Part shown: positions 1-13,057 of the stretch, piece by piece
Layout: each line of letters begins with the position of its first letter
Position numbering within the stretch: the first letter of the stretch is position 1
From: Membranipora membranacea
Lineage: Eukaryota; Bryozoa; Gymnolaemata; Cheilostomatida; Membraniporidae
Assembly: GCA_914767715.1 (NCBI GenBank)
Contig: OU612069.1
Location: forward strand, 11,777,387 to 11,841,386
Length of the DNA: 64,000 nucleotides
Direction of reading: 5' to 3'
Program-made: the position numbers and the translations under genes
The notes under the pieces: model-generated
What the model was told of the DNA's origin: nothing
The model's input: the letters and a program-made list of their open reading frames with translations, nothing else
The model's database searches: none

Positions 1-3000
1 TTCCACATCCAAACAACTCTCTGCAAAAAGGAGGCGAGAAATCATGTGAAGTCAAAAATGCAACTGAAACAGGAACACAGAATTTAAGTTGGTATTTAAA
101 AGTTAGAAAACAAAACAACGCCAGCTACCTCCAGTGGTTCCGAAATAGCACTTGGCTGTCAGACGTTAAATTTAGTAGAGGCAGACGATTAAATTATGTG
201 AGTTCATAATGATTTATTTTAATCAGTTTGATGCACAAGAAATGATGTAGAACAACTTCAACACATCAAGTGCAAATCTTAAAGGTAGCTTCTGAAGTGT
301 GAAATATGACACCCAGTCATTAATTGGCATTTATTGTAGTTTGAACAGACATATTGTGTCATGTGCCCGATGCCAGGAGGTAACGTGATGAAATGGGGTC
401 AGAAATCGGACAGAAAATGAAGAACAGTGCATCGTGGTTCTTATAGACCCTGGATTCTTTAACTACCACAGTAAATATGTAATATATAATATATATATAG
501 TCGAGCAGCACAAGGAGTTAACTCCTTGCGCAGGGTGATCACAGCTTAGTCAAGTTCTACATGATATGTAATAAGTCAACACCCCTGAAGCTATACTCTT
601 TAAAACGTTAAACATAAGAAGACGCTGGAAAAAAGATAACATTGCCAGAAAATCTGATACATTATTGGTTTTGATAAGGCGGTGCATGATTTCGATTTGT
701 TGTATTTATAGATTACAATTTTGATCCAGTTTGCTTGCATTACAAGTTGCCCATGTATTTCTAGTGAACCCCGGCCGCTGGAAAAGCAACTCTGAATGGA
801 GGAGAAACTCCGATCGATGAGTAACTCTGAAGAGAGGAGCAACTCTTGATGGGGGAGCAACTTCGAATAGAGGAGCAACTTTGAATAGAGGAGCAACTCT
901 AAATAGAGGAGCAACTCCGAAAGGAGAAGTAACTCTTAATGAAATAGTAACTCTAAATGGATGGGCGACTTTGTATTGAGGCAAAATGTATCAACCTTGA
1001 TCTAGATATGCGTGTGAGGGCATGTAATCACTTAATCACGCAGTTCTGTCGTGACATGCTGACTCCCCCTGGAAAGTGTGAAATGCGCAATTCTGATACT
1101 TATAACACGCCTGTGTAAAACCTCAACTCGACGTGTTTGGTTTGAACACAATAAACTGGTTTTATACACATGGGTTGTTGGTGCCAATACCCGCCCTGAT
1201 GAAAGAAGCTTTTAACACTTAGGCTAAAGCAACAGTGACAAATTATGAATAATGAGGTTGATTTGTTTTGTTCTCCACGATCAGGTTGTTGGCGCAACAA
1301 GAAAAGTATGGTGTGTATCCTTTGGGACAAGAGTTTATTTTGAAGAGAACAACCTTGCTCAAATTTCAGAGTACCGAGATATGGCTTAAATTCTGCTCTC
1401 ATTGCTTTCTCTTTGCAATTTGGTCATGACAACGTCTCATTGCCACCTTTGAGTTTGAAAATCTCACCACGTCATAGGCCTATTCATCCAACTAATAAAT
1501 GACTGGCGTCAACTCAGGTGAGAAGTGTCAGTATGCAATGTGTGAACGGGGTGGGTGAGAAAATCACACTGGGAAACTGGATTCATTGTGAAATCATTCC
1601 TCCTGGATATTGAATGTTCCAGTCAATGAAATAAACTCATACACTCATTGAGTCAGACCTACAGAGGACACTTCTAAAAGAAAATTCTCTTCAATCTAAT
1701 CAATTTGTATCGTAGCCTGTTTTGAACCATAAGCCAGTTCCTTCCATCACAATATAAAGGAAAAATATTATATGTTTTTTAACCTGTAATTGTGTAGTTA
1801 TCAACCTAATGAACACATATTGTCATTAATGCAGGTTTACAGCAGAAATTTTAAGAGCAAATTGCCTTAGAACTACTGGTAGGCTTTCAATCACTTATTG
1901 AGTAGTTAGTTACCAGCCCAAGATCATTCTTAGTCATCCAACTCTGGAAAGTGACTGTTCAGGAAAGTCATAAAAAACTTAGCCTTAGACTTAAGAGCGT
2001 TATAGAAATAGAAACGATTTAAAAGGAACATGGCTCGTTTATGTAGGTTACCTCGCCCCCCATGCCCGGTACAAATGTAACATAGTTAAACTAAAGAGGT
2101 AAGCAAGTGTCACAAAAACCTGTAGGTATCAGCTACAGCCTGTCAGATCACAGATTTCTGTGTAATTTCGGTTTTCCCAGCAAAACATGTCAAAAATTGA
2201 ACTGCGATGATTACAATGGAATTAGTTGGGTACGTATCACTCCCCAAAAAGTTTGCCTGATGCCTTTCCTCCAGCTATTCTAATAAGCCGCTATCAAATC
2301 AGAACACTTGTTTTTAATCAATATCAGTATTGATCAATCAATTAATATGGCAGCCTTTGCTATTTCTTGTCTCTTGATCACAAGACTATGTGTGCCATAA
2401 TTTTCTTAGTCATCATTAGACCTATGCAATCAATTTGTTGAGGGGGTGGGGCAACTCCAAATGAACGAAAATTGGACTTGCAATTTTGCTAAGACATCAA
2501 CTGACCTGCCGATCCCTGCGATTAGTCAGTTCTCCAGCCTCAATCATCTTATCCTGATACGATCTCATGTGCGACCAGAGCTTGTCTAGACCGTCCCCTG
2601 TGTGAGATGATACTCTCAAAGTCTACAGGAGAAAGTATTTAAAACCAATCAATAATCTATTATTTGTATGCATTCGATAAAAATACAGACTTTGGTGGCA
2701 ATTTCTAACTGTCAGACCAGATATGTCAATTCGCATTGACACACAGTCTCGATATTTCATGCTGCTATCAGGGTTCTTGTGCACAGGGATTCACACAAAA
2801 TGAGAAGGTATTACAGAAAAGTCTATTCGTCCATTAGTTGTACCCTCTTAAGAAAAGTAAAAATAACATGAGGTATGCGTTCCATGATCCATGATCCAAT
2901 ATGCTTGCATGTTGACCCCCTCGTTGCAAGCCACCGTCTGCTCATCAGTAGAATGGGACAACCAGAATGTTGGCAAATTGAATCATACTTGATCTAACCG

Positions 3001-6000
3001 CATCGGCTTTACAGCGCATCTAGTAGTGAATAAAACTAAGAGTAGTTCAAATCTGAATATATTATGTCATCAACCTGTCAGCCAGCTTAATATTTGGAAG
3101 TGATGAAAATGTGGATGAAAAGATTCAAACGATTTATTTCTTAGCAGATATAATTACGTTCAGTGTATCAGTAATATCTCAATACACTCTTATCAGCCCT
3201 TTCAAATGCAAAATGTTAAGACCACCCAAATGATGAAATGAAATTTAATTAACAGGAATAGCGGGTAGCGGACCGACAATGAGCTGCATTGAACAGTCAC
3301 ATAGCAGCAATATGCATGTCAATGCTCAAGTAATCCAGTGTCTGAATGGGAAGTTTGGTGTTATGCTGCATGTGATCTCGCTCCTTATTAGCCCCACCCC
3401 CCCAACAACACAATGAAAACTTGTCTACACTTCCCCCCCCCCCCCCGCAAAACATTACAAGGGTGGGCAATTCCCGTAATATTCAACACTTTTTGTGAGA
3501 TTAGCATAGCGTTTATCATGTTGAGATCTGCAATACTGGGGAGTCTCTCAATTAGAGGAAGCAAGTCTTTTAAAGCCAAATGACCACAACCTCGCGCAAA
3601 AATTGCGCTCAATTTCCTCATTGTCTTGGTCTTTCAATTATCATATCATCATCATATCTTACACCCTGAATGCTATACATGAATCTGTGAAGCAGTGAGC
3701 GATTTGGGGAAGAGTCTGCTTGCAGGACACAGTCTTCTGGCCATGAAAATTGTTTGATGGACATATCTCCCTGAAAATCTAACCTTGGGTGACCATAGAG
3801 TAGACTTTTTCCTGAGTAGTTTTAGTGCACTGGTGTATTCGGCCTGAGCACGCCGAGCTGCAGGTAACAGATCGCCATCAGATTTGTTTATTATCACAGC
3901 GTCTGCTACCTCTATAATACCCTTCTTCATACCTGTAAAAATATGCGGAAATCATAAGGCAAGACTGATGCAATAGCAGCAAAGCCTTGACTATTTTCAA
4001 TTTTATTCATTAATTCTCAGGTTCATACATTGAGCAGTGAGAATAGAGTGGATTTTATTATTAAAATTCTAAATCTCGCAAAAACCTTCTTTGACATGGA
4101 ATGTTTACCAACTGGGTGGTGAAAAATAATTCTGAGCTTGCTGATTATAAAAGTCTGATATTACATCTGATATAGTAGCAGGGTAACATGTTGACCACGC
4201 TCTCAGAACAAAACGTTGGGTCAATCTCACTGAGAATTCCAAAAGGTTGCAAGGTGGGAATAATGGTTTTCAACAAAGGTATTGAGCTCTATTTTTGCAG
4301 CAATACTAAACCAAAAAAGCCAGGTCTCAAGGTTGATGGAGTTTATCACTCCTAAATCCCCAATGTATGACAGATCCATAATGTACAGAGTAGAGTCGGG
4401 TTCTCATGAGTGTAAATCGCAACAGCACTTACCCTGTAATTCATCACCGGCTGCAGGGGGGACAACTACACAAAACATATCGACCATGTTAGATACAGCT
4501 ATCTCTGACTGACCTACACCTGTAATACAACAGATTTCAACATCATTATTTATTGATAATATAGGATAAATATAAACTGAGAATGATGTAAGTTCGGCAA
4601 ACTTACTAATAAAAATGAACTTACGAGACGAAAGGTAAGTATGTTTCGATATCTGAAATGTTACTTAATTGATAATAATAGTCTATTTACTTCTTTTTTA
4701 TATGTATAGCATTTTATGTTACTTTGCAGATAAATTTAATATTGTAAAAATGTGCTCTGTATATATATACAATAAAAGAAGGTTTTGAAAATGCTGTTGA
4801 AAAATGAAAGTCTAAGTATCTAAAAAAATGTGTCATTATAAAACTTGGCACAGAGAGTTCTATAACAGAACTTTCGAAAGTTTACTCACTGTTTGAGGAT
4901 CCTAAACCTGCCAGATGGAAGTTTGTTAGAAATTGTTTGTTTTACCATAGAAGAGAAGAGTATGCCAAAGAGGAAGAGTTTGCCATTTTGTGCATGCTTG
5001 TAATAGCTGACTTTTAAACTAGGTATCAGTTACTGACCGTCTTTACTTCATAAAGACTCCTTACACATCAAGGAAAAATTAGTGCTAGCCAATATGGTAT
5101 ATACGACATCAGGAAAATCTTACCAACAGTCTCAACAAGTATGACATCATATCCTGCGCCCTCACATAGCCCGATAGACTCATTAGTGCTCCTTGTCACA
5201 CCACCGAGTGTTCCCCTGTTGGGTGAAGGTCGTATATATGCTGATCTGTTCTGCGATAGTTCAAACATTCTGGTTTTGTCTCCCAGTATTGAGCCTATTC
5301 AATCATACAAAGAACAACAAAATCAGGGCTGCAGTTTAGAAAAAATGGTAGGGGAGGCAAAAATCGGAGGCTGATCCGAAGCATCACAAGGAGGGGTGCT
5401 GTAGGCTCCTCCCCAAGCAATTTAAGGCATATAACTAGCAAATGGAATTCCCAGAGCAGCTAATTCTAACATGGATTACTCAATTATCTTATGCCACTGT
5501 ATTTATTTTTCTAGGGGAGGGAGTGCCTCTCTGCCTCCCCTAGAACTACGGGCCTGAAAATGAGTATTTACTATTTTTAGAGTATTCGGGGGGGGGGGGG
5601 GGTTGCTTTCAATTTAAACCTGCTCATAACTTTGTCTTCTTTTCTATCCATTCAAGTCTACTTCCAATATTATTAACTGCCTGATTTAACCATTATTACA
5701 TTAAGTCTCTTAGCAATCAATCATTTTGAGACTGAGCTGGCTGAATTGAGACAAACGGGGTAAGCAAAGAATTTAATTGTAACAGCAGGGTTAAGATGGC
5801 CAAAATGGCTGGGTTTAACACACACCCTATAAGCGTCATCAGTCCAGATTAATTTTTGCTTTTTGTGGTATTTAAGGTTAAAAGTGACCTTCACATACCG
5901 GAGGTGTCTCATCTAGAGTTGTTACATAAATTGAGTCAGTATATTGTGATCTCTTCCCAGACTTTATTATCAAACATAAAAGTATTTCATTAGCTCCATG

Positions 6001-9000
6001 GAGAAACTCATCACTGAATTGGAAATCATACAACAATGCTAGTCTAGCTGACATACTGACTTGATGCAGGACGTAATACGGCTCCAATTTGATCATTTGA
6101 GCTTTGCCCACACATTTCTTTTACCATTAAACCACACAAATGACAGGGGATGGGGGATGTTGAATTAAACAGTTATTGGCAAGGTCTTTATGGCTGGTAC
6201 TGAAGTCCATCACGTTGAAGAACAGAGTTATGGCAGTTGGCATGAGCGACCAAATGTCTGAGATAAAATCTGTTGGTGTTCACATCTGTGCTCCTGGGAG
6301 TCGTCCCACTTTTCGCCAATCGCCTGTATAAAACAAATCAGTGGTAGGGTTTTTTTCAAGAATAAAATTAGATGGACTAGCTGAAAAACTATCCCACATA
6401 TACTTACTACTATCTGGGTGTAACAGGATTTTTCTGGACATTATTATTATTGAAATTCATCAAGATAACAGGTTATCCCTACCACTGATGGTGGTTCAAC
6501 CATAATAGCAAAACCCGCAAAAACTAGTTAGGCATCTATCGATCAATGTGAATGGTAGAACCAGATGTAGAACATTTCTTCATGCAGCAGCCTTTTGTTA
6601 CTCATGCAGAGTAGGTAGGATAGACGGGTCACCCTGTGAAGTATTTGTATCTCTCAGTTCATCAGAAGGCCACATAACGCTAAGAACGTCCCCTTCTGCC
6701 TCCTCAGTAAAGTCATGTATGTCAGCTACGCCTCCAAACTTCAGAATGTCAGCAGAGCTTGGGCGAACCTTAGCCTGAGATATAGACACAGAGGGCATAA
6801 TGCAACTTCATATCTAGTCTATATTAGGCTAGATCAAAATCCGCCCTAAGGCTAACAGGGACGGTCAATAAAAACAGGTACGAGTCAGCTTCTGAAAGCA
6901 GGAGTGCATGAAAGCTCCAAATAACTAACGATGATCTGCATATAATAGATGTTTGGATTTCAAAATTGACTAAAAAAGAATTATCTTGCCCAGAAGAGAA
7001 GACACGTTATTTGCAACTCTATGCATACATAATTTGACATGGCTTTTTGGGTATCTTTACAGCTCAATATCTCAATATCAATTCACTGGCATTCACATAC
7101 CTTTAATAATGATCTCTCATCTTTTACAGCTGTAGCATTCAAAGCTGTCTCTATCCTCAGTATTTTGTCAGAATTCTTAGCTCTTTCCACTGATGTCCTT
7201 CTATATTTTGACGATGTTGATGTTTTCTACAATACATGGTCACAATATTGAAGAAGACTGTGTGTGCATTGACAGGCTTCCAAGTGCGTTCGGCAGGTTT
7301 TTTTTAAAGATTGATTACGACATGATGTTTACTTTTTTTATGCACAACACATTCGTCAATATAATATGGACACTTGCCAATTATTTTGCCTGTTTATTTA
7401 TCTTCAATAAGTTGAACCTCTGGTAATATCATAGTCATTGTGCACAGATGCCCTGGTGATTTTGCTTGGGTGCCTGTGTGATTCTGTCTTTAATCTGAAT
7501 AAGCATCTACGGCTATCAACCTGCCTATTTTTTATGTATTACAAATCCTAGCAAAACACATAACCTGTTACAGAGTATAGTTTTTCACAGGGGAAATGTT
7601 TCCAATTTTGCACTTGCTCAAAATGACTAACTTTAGAGCTAGTGTAGCTAGTATAGGTAACAGTCACTCGCCCTCCGTCCTTTATAAAGACTCCCACCTC
7701 AGCTAGCCAGCACAATTTAGTGCTAGTTGATGTAAGGTCACCCCCAAACTAGCTAAATTGAACTCTAGCTAACATTTATTCCTCTAGGGTACAAGAACAA
7801 ACATGGGTTTCATATACCACAAACTCATCACTGAGGAACTCTTATGATACAACTGGGCGGGTTAACAAACATTGTTCTCATTTACCAGATATTCCACAAA
7901 CTAATAAATGAGGGAAGTTGTATAATACAACTGGACTAGTAACCCACCTGATCATCCTGCTTCACACTTAAGTGGTGATGCATGTTAAGAAGTTTAGTCT
8001 CAGCAAACAACTGAAGATTTTCTGCCTTTGTGAGTATATTTGAAAGCATGTGGACCTTTTCACCAGTGTCCATTCCACTCAGTAGTTTTGACAAATCGGC
8101 CCCAACATCGTGCTGCCTAGAGAAAAAATAAGTTCCACTTAGTAGGTTCGACAAATCAACCCCTACATTGTGCTGCCTAGAGAAAAAAAAAGTTCCACTT
8201 AGAAGGTTAGACTAATCAGCCCCTACATCGTGCTGCCTAGAGAAAAGAAAAGTTCCACTTAGTAAGTTTGACTAATCAGCCCCTACATCATGCTGCCTAG
8301 AGAAAAAATATGTTATGGAGTTGGGAGAATGATTGGAACAACCGAAGGTGACATAATACTGCTCAGGCTTACCACGAGGAGGCCCAGATACAGCGTATCA
8401 CTCTTGGTCCCTAGCAGTGGTAAACACAACATTTTTTGAAAGGCATGTCACATGAATGAATGATGCAAATTATCACTTCGCTCATTTGGTCTTTCAATTA
8501 GACATACACTCCTAAATTGTTCACTCTGAATGTAGTTCCATCAATGAGTTGGCCATTAAAGAGCGAAACCTCTAGTCAGGCGTCAAGTGAGTGATTTCAG
8601 CTTATTTAATTGAGAGACCCTGCTGGAGACTACCTTTGGCAGCAATATACTATTATACTTACTGGTGGCTTTTTATAAAGTCATCACTTTTCACGACAGT
8701 ATGGGCGGCAGCAGTTCTTCTCCGTTGTATGTACAACTCCAGAGAACATATTATAATGAGCAATGGCAACAGAACACCTGCAATATAATTCATCATTGAT
8801 GTATATTCTGGTTATTTGATAGGGCCATAAACATGTTACTACTTATAATATCGAATTCACATGAATCAATCAAAGAATAGAAGGTGGGGATATTTCTCAT
8901 GTATGGTAGTAAAATGACAGAGACTGTTTGAATCTGAATTAAATTTGAATTGTAAAAATACTTTAAAAAAAAGATCTTAGGTGATGTGGTTGAAAAGTGA

Positions 9001-11939
9001 ATACCCTGGCTTTCTACTTACCTAGGAACAGAGCAAGTATGAGAGTGTTATCTGGGTCTATATGTTTATCATCCAGTGGACTTGGGCTAGGGGTTGGAGG
9101 TGATGCACCTGTAAAATATAATATGAGTGGTCACTAATATCCTTAATAATCCCCTGTAAAAAGGGATTGAAGATAAATGGACCTTTGATAGTTATTCATT
9201 TACTATAAGGTCTATGGCTAGAATACAATCAATTTCTGATGATCATAACAACAACACAGAACGATAAAATGAGCAAAATTTCAACCTGATTATCATGCAA
9301 GGAGGACTTGTCTAATTGCAAACATATTGAATGAAGCGCGGTCTGCTATCGACCTTAGGTTAGCATAGCGTTATTGTATGCACTCCAGCATCAGTTTTGA
9401 GAGGAAAACTTAGGGGAAATGTTCAGGTTTACTAACAGGAAGTGATTTGTCTGCAGGGTATGAGAGTTACCTTTTCTCATGGGAAGCACTCATTCCACCA
9501 TCAATAATACATACCAAGTAGAGTATTGAAATTTTTTTGTACCATGCAAATTAAACATAACTTTATCTTAGGATATCACTATCAAAATCATGAATTGGTC
9601 TTTGGGTAGTCTTTTAAAACAAGATTTAATACTTCACTTTGCCAATTGAATGACAAATAAACGATGAAGTACTTACTCATGTTTGAAGTAGCCATCTTCA
9701 TCCAACCATTTCTCTCCACGATGAAAAAGCTGTTGTAATGCGCTGTCTATGCAACTCGAATTATAGTAAGAAATTCCAGCTCGCGATGACAGCAAAAGTC
9801 AGCAAGCAGACACATTATGTTTGTCGGGATGATAAGCAACAAAGGAAAGCGCAATGTGCTGCCTTCACACTCACTAATTGATTGCTTTGGCATTATTGTT
9901 ATTTGAACAAATTTTATGCATTAGAAAATACAGTTGAACGTGATGCCCTGATTTTGATTCTGAGAATGATAGCACATGTTGCTTGCAAACTTATGTTTAT
10001 CCCTTAAGAGGGGCTAAATCATGAATTTAACTTTCCGTACTCTTGGCAAAACACTCTGTCAATTAGTTTCCAGTGATACGGTCTAGCTTTTATTTAAATT
10101 ATGTATTTTGTTAGTTGAGTTTTAGGTCTTATAACTATGTGATCATTTGGTGACAGAATCTAACATAAAAGGGAAACTAGAAAGCTAATTCCGTAGAAAC
10201 TCCTCAGTGAAACAAGCTGAAATTAGTCATCATGAAATGAAACCCAGCTTTTACGCTGTAGTCAGTAGGAAATTATATGTTAGTAGGCATGATGAATATT
10301 ATCAGCGAATATCTTAATCCTACAATACTCAATCCCATCCTCCCGAAGTCCAACTCGCAGATCGGAACATTGTTTGGAAAAATGTAGTTTATGTTTTCGA
10401 TAGAAATGTTGTTCAATGTACAAACATTTTAACTGAACCCATCTGCTTCCACAATGGTGGAAGATATGTTACAGGGTCAATCCTACTAGAAAAGTGGATA
10501 CATTACCCCAGTAAACAGAATATTGTGAGTTCATAGGGCGTATTAGCAAGGATCATAGTGATCAAGGTGGAGGCAATAAATCACTATGATCCACTAGGAT
10601 ACCAATTTTCACATTTTGCAGCTGTTTAAGTGTAATAAGGTTCACAGGCTGTTTAATTTCATATGCCCCAACAACTTTTCAGCCTAAGATCTTTAAAACC
10701 ATACAGAACATGGCCTAGTAGGACTGAAACTTCAAAGGACGTACCTCCAGTTGACACTGAGGAAGGGTCGACGGCAAGCACAGCCACCTTGTGACCTTCT
10801 TTTATTAGCATCATACCTAAGGCTTCAATCAAAGTAGACTTTCCAGCTCCAGGAGCCCCGGATAATCCTGTAACCATCGATAATATGCAATTTTCAATAC
10901 GGAAGCATCATAATATCTAGTTCAACATTGAGACAGGTCTGTGATGGCCCTTTAACTCTACAAAGAGAGATTGACTGACTCAGATGCTATGGAGAGAAGT
11001 TCCAAGCGAAGACTGATAAATCATGCTGCTTTGATTAAAAATCAGATGTCATATCACACGCCACATCCCGAAGCATGGGCGGTGAAATACCAGTTGCCTT
11101 AGGGGCTAGGCTGCAATATCTGAGCCCATTTGCTCTCAGTTTGCAGGCAGGTCAGAGCACACCTGGGGGCCAACCAAACCTCAGTAGTCGATAGACTGCA
11201 GTGGGATTCGAACCCACGACCTTCAACATTTGCATGCTGAAGGAACGGCTCTCTAACCAACTGAGCTACCGCCTACTCCTACCGATACCCAAATCGTTTC
11301 ACGTAACGAAATTGAAATTTGAACTGGCTTACCTATTCTGAAAGAAAACTTTTGGCCATGCTCCTCTCTTACTTTCGTTGCTCTCATCAATCTTGCTAGA
11401 AGAGCCTGTCCTAGATTCAAAATAAACACCACACTGATGTCAATAAATACGGTCGCATCATTGTATTATAAATGCAGTGGGTTCAGCAACTTCAAGTTCT
11501 GATCTTATAAAGCCTTACCGCAAATGGATTCGATTCACTCAGAGCAGAGTTAATTTGGCATAAAACATAGACCATTATGGCATCATAAAAGTGATCCCTT
11601 CCAATTTCATAATCTGTTTTAATGAATATAATAATGAATATACGAAATACCGTATTATTTACAACGGAGGGAGAGGCCGATATAACCAACTGTCATGCTT
11701 CACTTACCCATGGCTTTCTTGCGTGGATTGGATGACTCTACTAGAGTGATACCTTTAGCTAAAGCTGCCCTTTGTCCTGCTAAGATCCCTTCGTAATATT
11801 TTGTTACGAGAGGATCGGTTTGAGACACAGAATCATCTACATATCTCCAGTTAGATATTGCTTTCAAGCTGCTGTTATTTAGTGCTGGGGCTTTTGAGTT
11901 GATGCTGACATTTGTCGAAGCTAGCAGCCTTCTTAACAT
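1..11939 (-). CDS. MMAA: Methylmalonic aciduria type A protein, mitochondrial GTPase (partial at 3' end)
   Basis: This is the MeaB/ArgK-type G3E GTPase that guards and reloads B12-dependent methylmalonyl-CoA mutase in mitochondria. Coding exons on the minus strand are 11708-11939, 11333-11410, 10745-10867, 5124-5294, 4433-4519, 3784-3932, 2506-2622 and 1-20 (cut by the window edge). All junctions are GT-AG and the frame is kept, giving 319 residues before the last exon. Visible motifs are the Walker A loop GAPGAGKST (exon 3), AVDPSS, the switch-region block [14 protein letters not shown] (exon 4), ETVGVGQSE across exons 4-5, PPAGGDELQ, and the base-specificity motif NKSDGD (exon 6). I chose the ATG at 11939 because MLRRLL starts a basic, Ser-rich mitochondrial presequence and a splice acceptor (exon start 11990) lies just upstream, leaving a short 5' UTR. 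The last visible residues are RVVWMW, matching the start of the family's final conserved block. A large intron (5295-10744) holds another gene. Confidence 0.93.
511..528. repeat. Perfect 18-bp palindrome
   Basis: The 18 bases CAAGGAGTTAACTCCTTG equal their own reverse complement. The core AAGGAGT recurs in the palindromic elements at 24.2-24.9 kb, so this may be the remnant of the same kind of short transposon. It sits beside an AT dinucleotide run. Confidence 0.6.
780..970. repeat. 18-bp minisatellite
   Basis: About ten imperfect copies of an 18-bp unit resembling GAGGAGCAACTCTGAATA lie head to tail. Because the unit is a multiple of three it leaves long open frames on the minus strand, which I do not regard as genes. 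Confidence 0.85.
5324..5557 (+). mobile_element. MITE-like dispersed repeat, copy 1
   Basis: A short non-coding unit begins near GTAGGGGAGGC and ends near CTAGGGGAGG...CCTCCCCTAGAACTACGGGCC, so its ends are partly inverted copies of each other. Near-identical units occur at 13893-14092 and 58400-58615. No protein is encoded. The size of about 200-230 bp and inverted ends suggest a non-autonomous DNA transposon, though target-site duplications were not resolved. This copy sits immediately upstream of MMAA exon 4, inside the intron. Confidence 0.65.
6598..9701 (-). CDS. Nested gene: single-pass membrane protein of unknown family
   Basis: Five minus-strand exons lie wholly inside the MMAA intron: 9677-9701, 9022-9108, 8663-8777, 7948-8116 and 6598-6774. 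All have GT-AG borders, and together they give 573 bases, exactly 190 codons plus stop. The protein starts MKMATSNM (a second ATG two codons on is possible), then has a Pro/Ser-rich stretch and one strongly hydrophobic segment at about residues 34-52 ([20 protein letters not shown]). A basic stop-transfer RRR follows, then a polar cytosolic part with a predicted amphipathic stretch ([15 protein letters not shown]) and an acidic Ser/Thr-rich tail ending PTLHE. There is no cleavable signal peptide, so it is probably an Nout-Ccyt type III or II protein. I do not recognise a family and assign no function. It shares its strand with MMAA; a possible minus-strand AATAAA lies at 5963-5968. Frame-consistent splicing is the main support. 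Confidence 0.75.
8075..8312. repeat. Tandem 62-bp repeat containing a splice acceptor
   Basis: Four copies of a unit of about 62 bp are arranged in tandem. The left-most copy is the 5' end of the fourth exon of the nested gene together with its acceptor (polypyrimidine then AG at 8117-8118). The other three copies lie upstream on the minus strand in the intron and each keeps the TTCTCTAGGCAGCA acceptor-like core. Confidence 0.8.
11030..11280 (-). mobile_element. tRNA-derived SINE (family A), minus-strand copy
   Basis: Read on the minus strand, the head resembles a tRNA with an A box (TAGCTCAGTTGG) and a B box (GGTTCGAATCC). A conserved tail follows with GGCCCCCAGGTGTGCTC, GCAGGCAGGTC.., CCGCCCATGCTTCGGGATG and ATATGACATCTGATTTTT. 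The same tail follows the tRNA-like head at 23798-24036. The conserved 150-base tail argues for a SINE rather than a working tRNA gene. It lies in MMAA intron 2. Confidence 0.85.
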
Positions 11940-11990
11940 GATCGTAAGAGGAATAACTTTTGCAGAAAAAGACAGATTTGTGTTATCACC

Positions 11991-13057
11991 TGTAGCAATA
12001 GACAAAATATGATATGCCTCTCATCAACAGTATTCCGTGGGAGTATTCTCTGCACTCAATAAGACGAATGACAGCGTTTTTCCAACCATATATCATGCGA
12101 CATCAAAGATTGAAAATCATACATATCGTTAGGGGTAGGCCCACATTTGACTACTAATGGCCTGATCCAACACTTGACTACCGTCGTGAGTGATTTGGTC
12201 TGTTTGCGTTTGTAATTCCAGGCGTTTAACACATCTCCCTCGTTCAAACTATACTATTCATTGCGCTGTGCTCAATCACAATCATCAGTGAACTCCCTTC
12301 ATTCATTGCTGTGCTGAACAGTAGAGTAGGCCTATGTTTAAGAATTATTTTTGCATCTGTCTTTTTTTGTCTGTCAGTACAATGAACTCCCTCTTCATTG
12401 TTCATTGGTCAGTATGAGTATAAATAATAAACAATACAATAGCATAATATAAAGTGGCTTATGCATATGATTTGTTGTTATCTCATCTGACATGCTAGGT
12501 CATACTACGATTGAACATCTCACTGGTACCCTAAGAAAAGAATTCAGACAGCAGTCCAACCAAGGAGGACTGACTGAGAATGCTCATCACATCGCCATTG
12601 GACTGGTCTCTCTTACTTACTCATTCATTCCTGCACAGTTTTTTTATTGTCGTTGAGTCCACAACAAGAACACAGTGCTCACTGGGTACAAGTTTTACCT
12701 ACCTGGTTACTGAGTGAGCATATGTAGCCAAAGTTCCTTATTAGAATACTGAAAATTATTGAAAAATGAATAACAACTCACTTTAAGTAGGCATTTAAGT
12801 ACCAAGTTTTCTCTGCAGAGACTTTCAAGGCTAATTAAAGGTCAATTCTTTGAACCAAATATTAAGATTTCATAATTGTTGCTTTTTCCATTTTTTTTGC
12901 CTTTTTCATAGCTCAATATGCAACTTTCTTGATTTAGAAGACATATTAATGAATCTACGTATCTTGAATTAAATTAATTGTGTATATTTTTGCCGACTGG
13001 TCTAAGAATCTGTCTGCCAATCAAACTACAACATTGGTGCAATTGACAGAATACAAG
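11991..13057. promoter_or_regulatory. Head-to-head spacer between MMAA and ALG9
   Basis: About 1.1 kb separates the MMAA first coding exon (reading left) from the ALG9 start codon (reading right). No convincing coding exon is present. The stretch should hold both promoters and the non-coding first exon of MMAA that is implied by the splice acceptor bordering position 11990. I see no clear TATA box or CpG-rich core. Confidence 0.5.

Larger units (their letters stand above)
21..2505. other. MMAA last intron, no gene seen
   Basis: This 2.5 kb stretch is the intron before the final MMAA exon. I see no splice-compatible coding exon on either strand. It holds a perfect palindrome near 511 and an 18-bp minisatellite at 780-970; reading frames over the minisatellite are low-complexity translations of the repeat. 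Confidence 0.7.

Noticed and set aside
706-984. Minus-strand open frame of 92 codons
   Set aside because: It is the translation of an 18-bp minisatellite, whose length keeps frames open.
11205-11280. Functional tRNA gene with GGTTCGAATCC box
   Set aside because: The anticodon arm does not fold to a standard 5-7-5 arm, and the element continues into a tail shared with another copy. It is a SINE.
12056-12247. 63-codon minus-strand frame upstream of MMAA
   Set aside because: Lies in the promoter spacer, with no homology and no downstream splice that fits MMAA.
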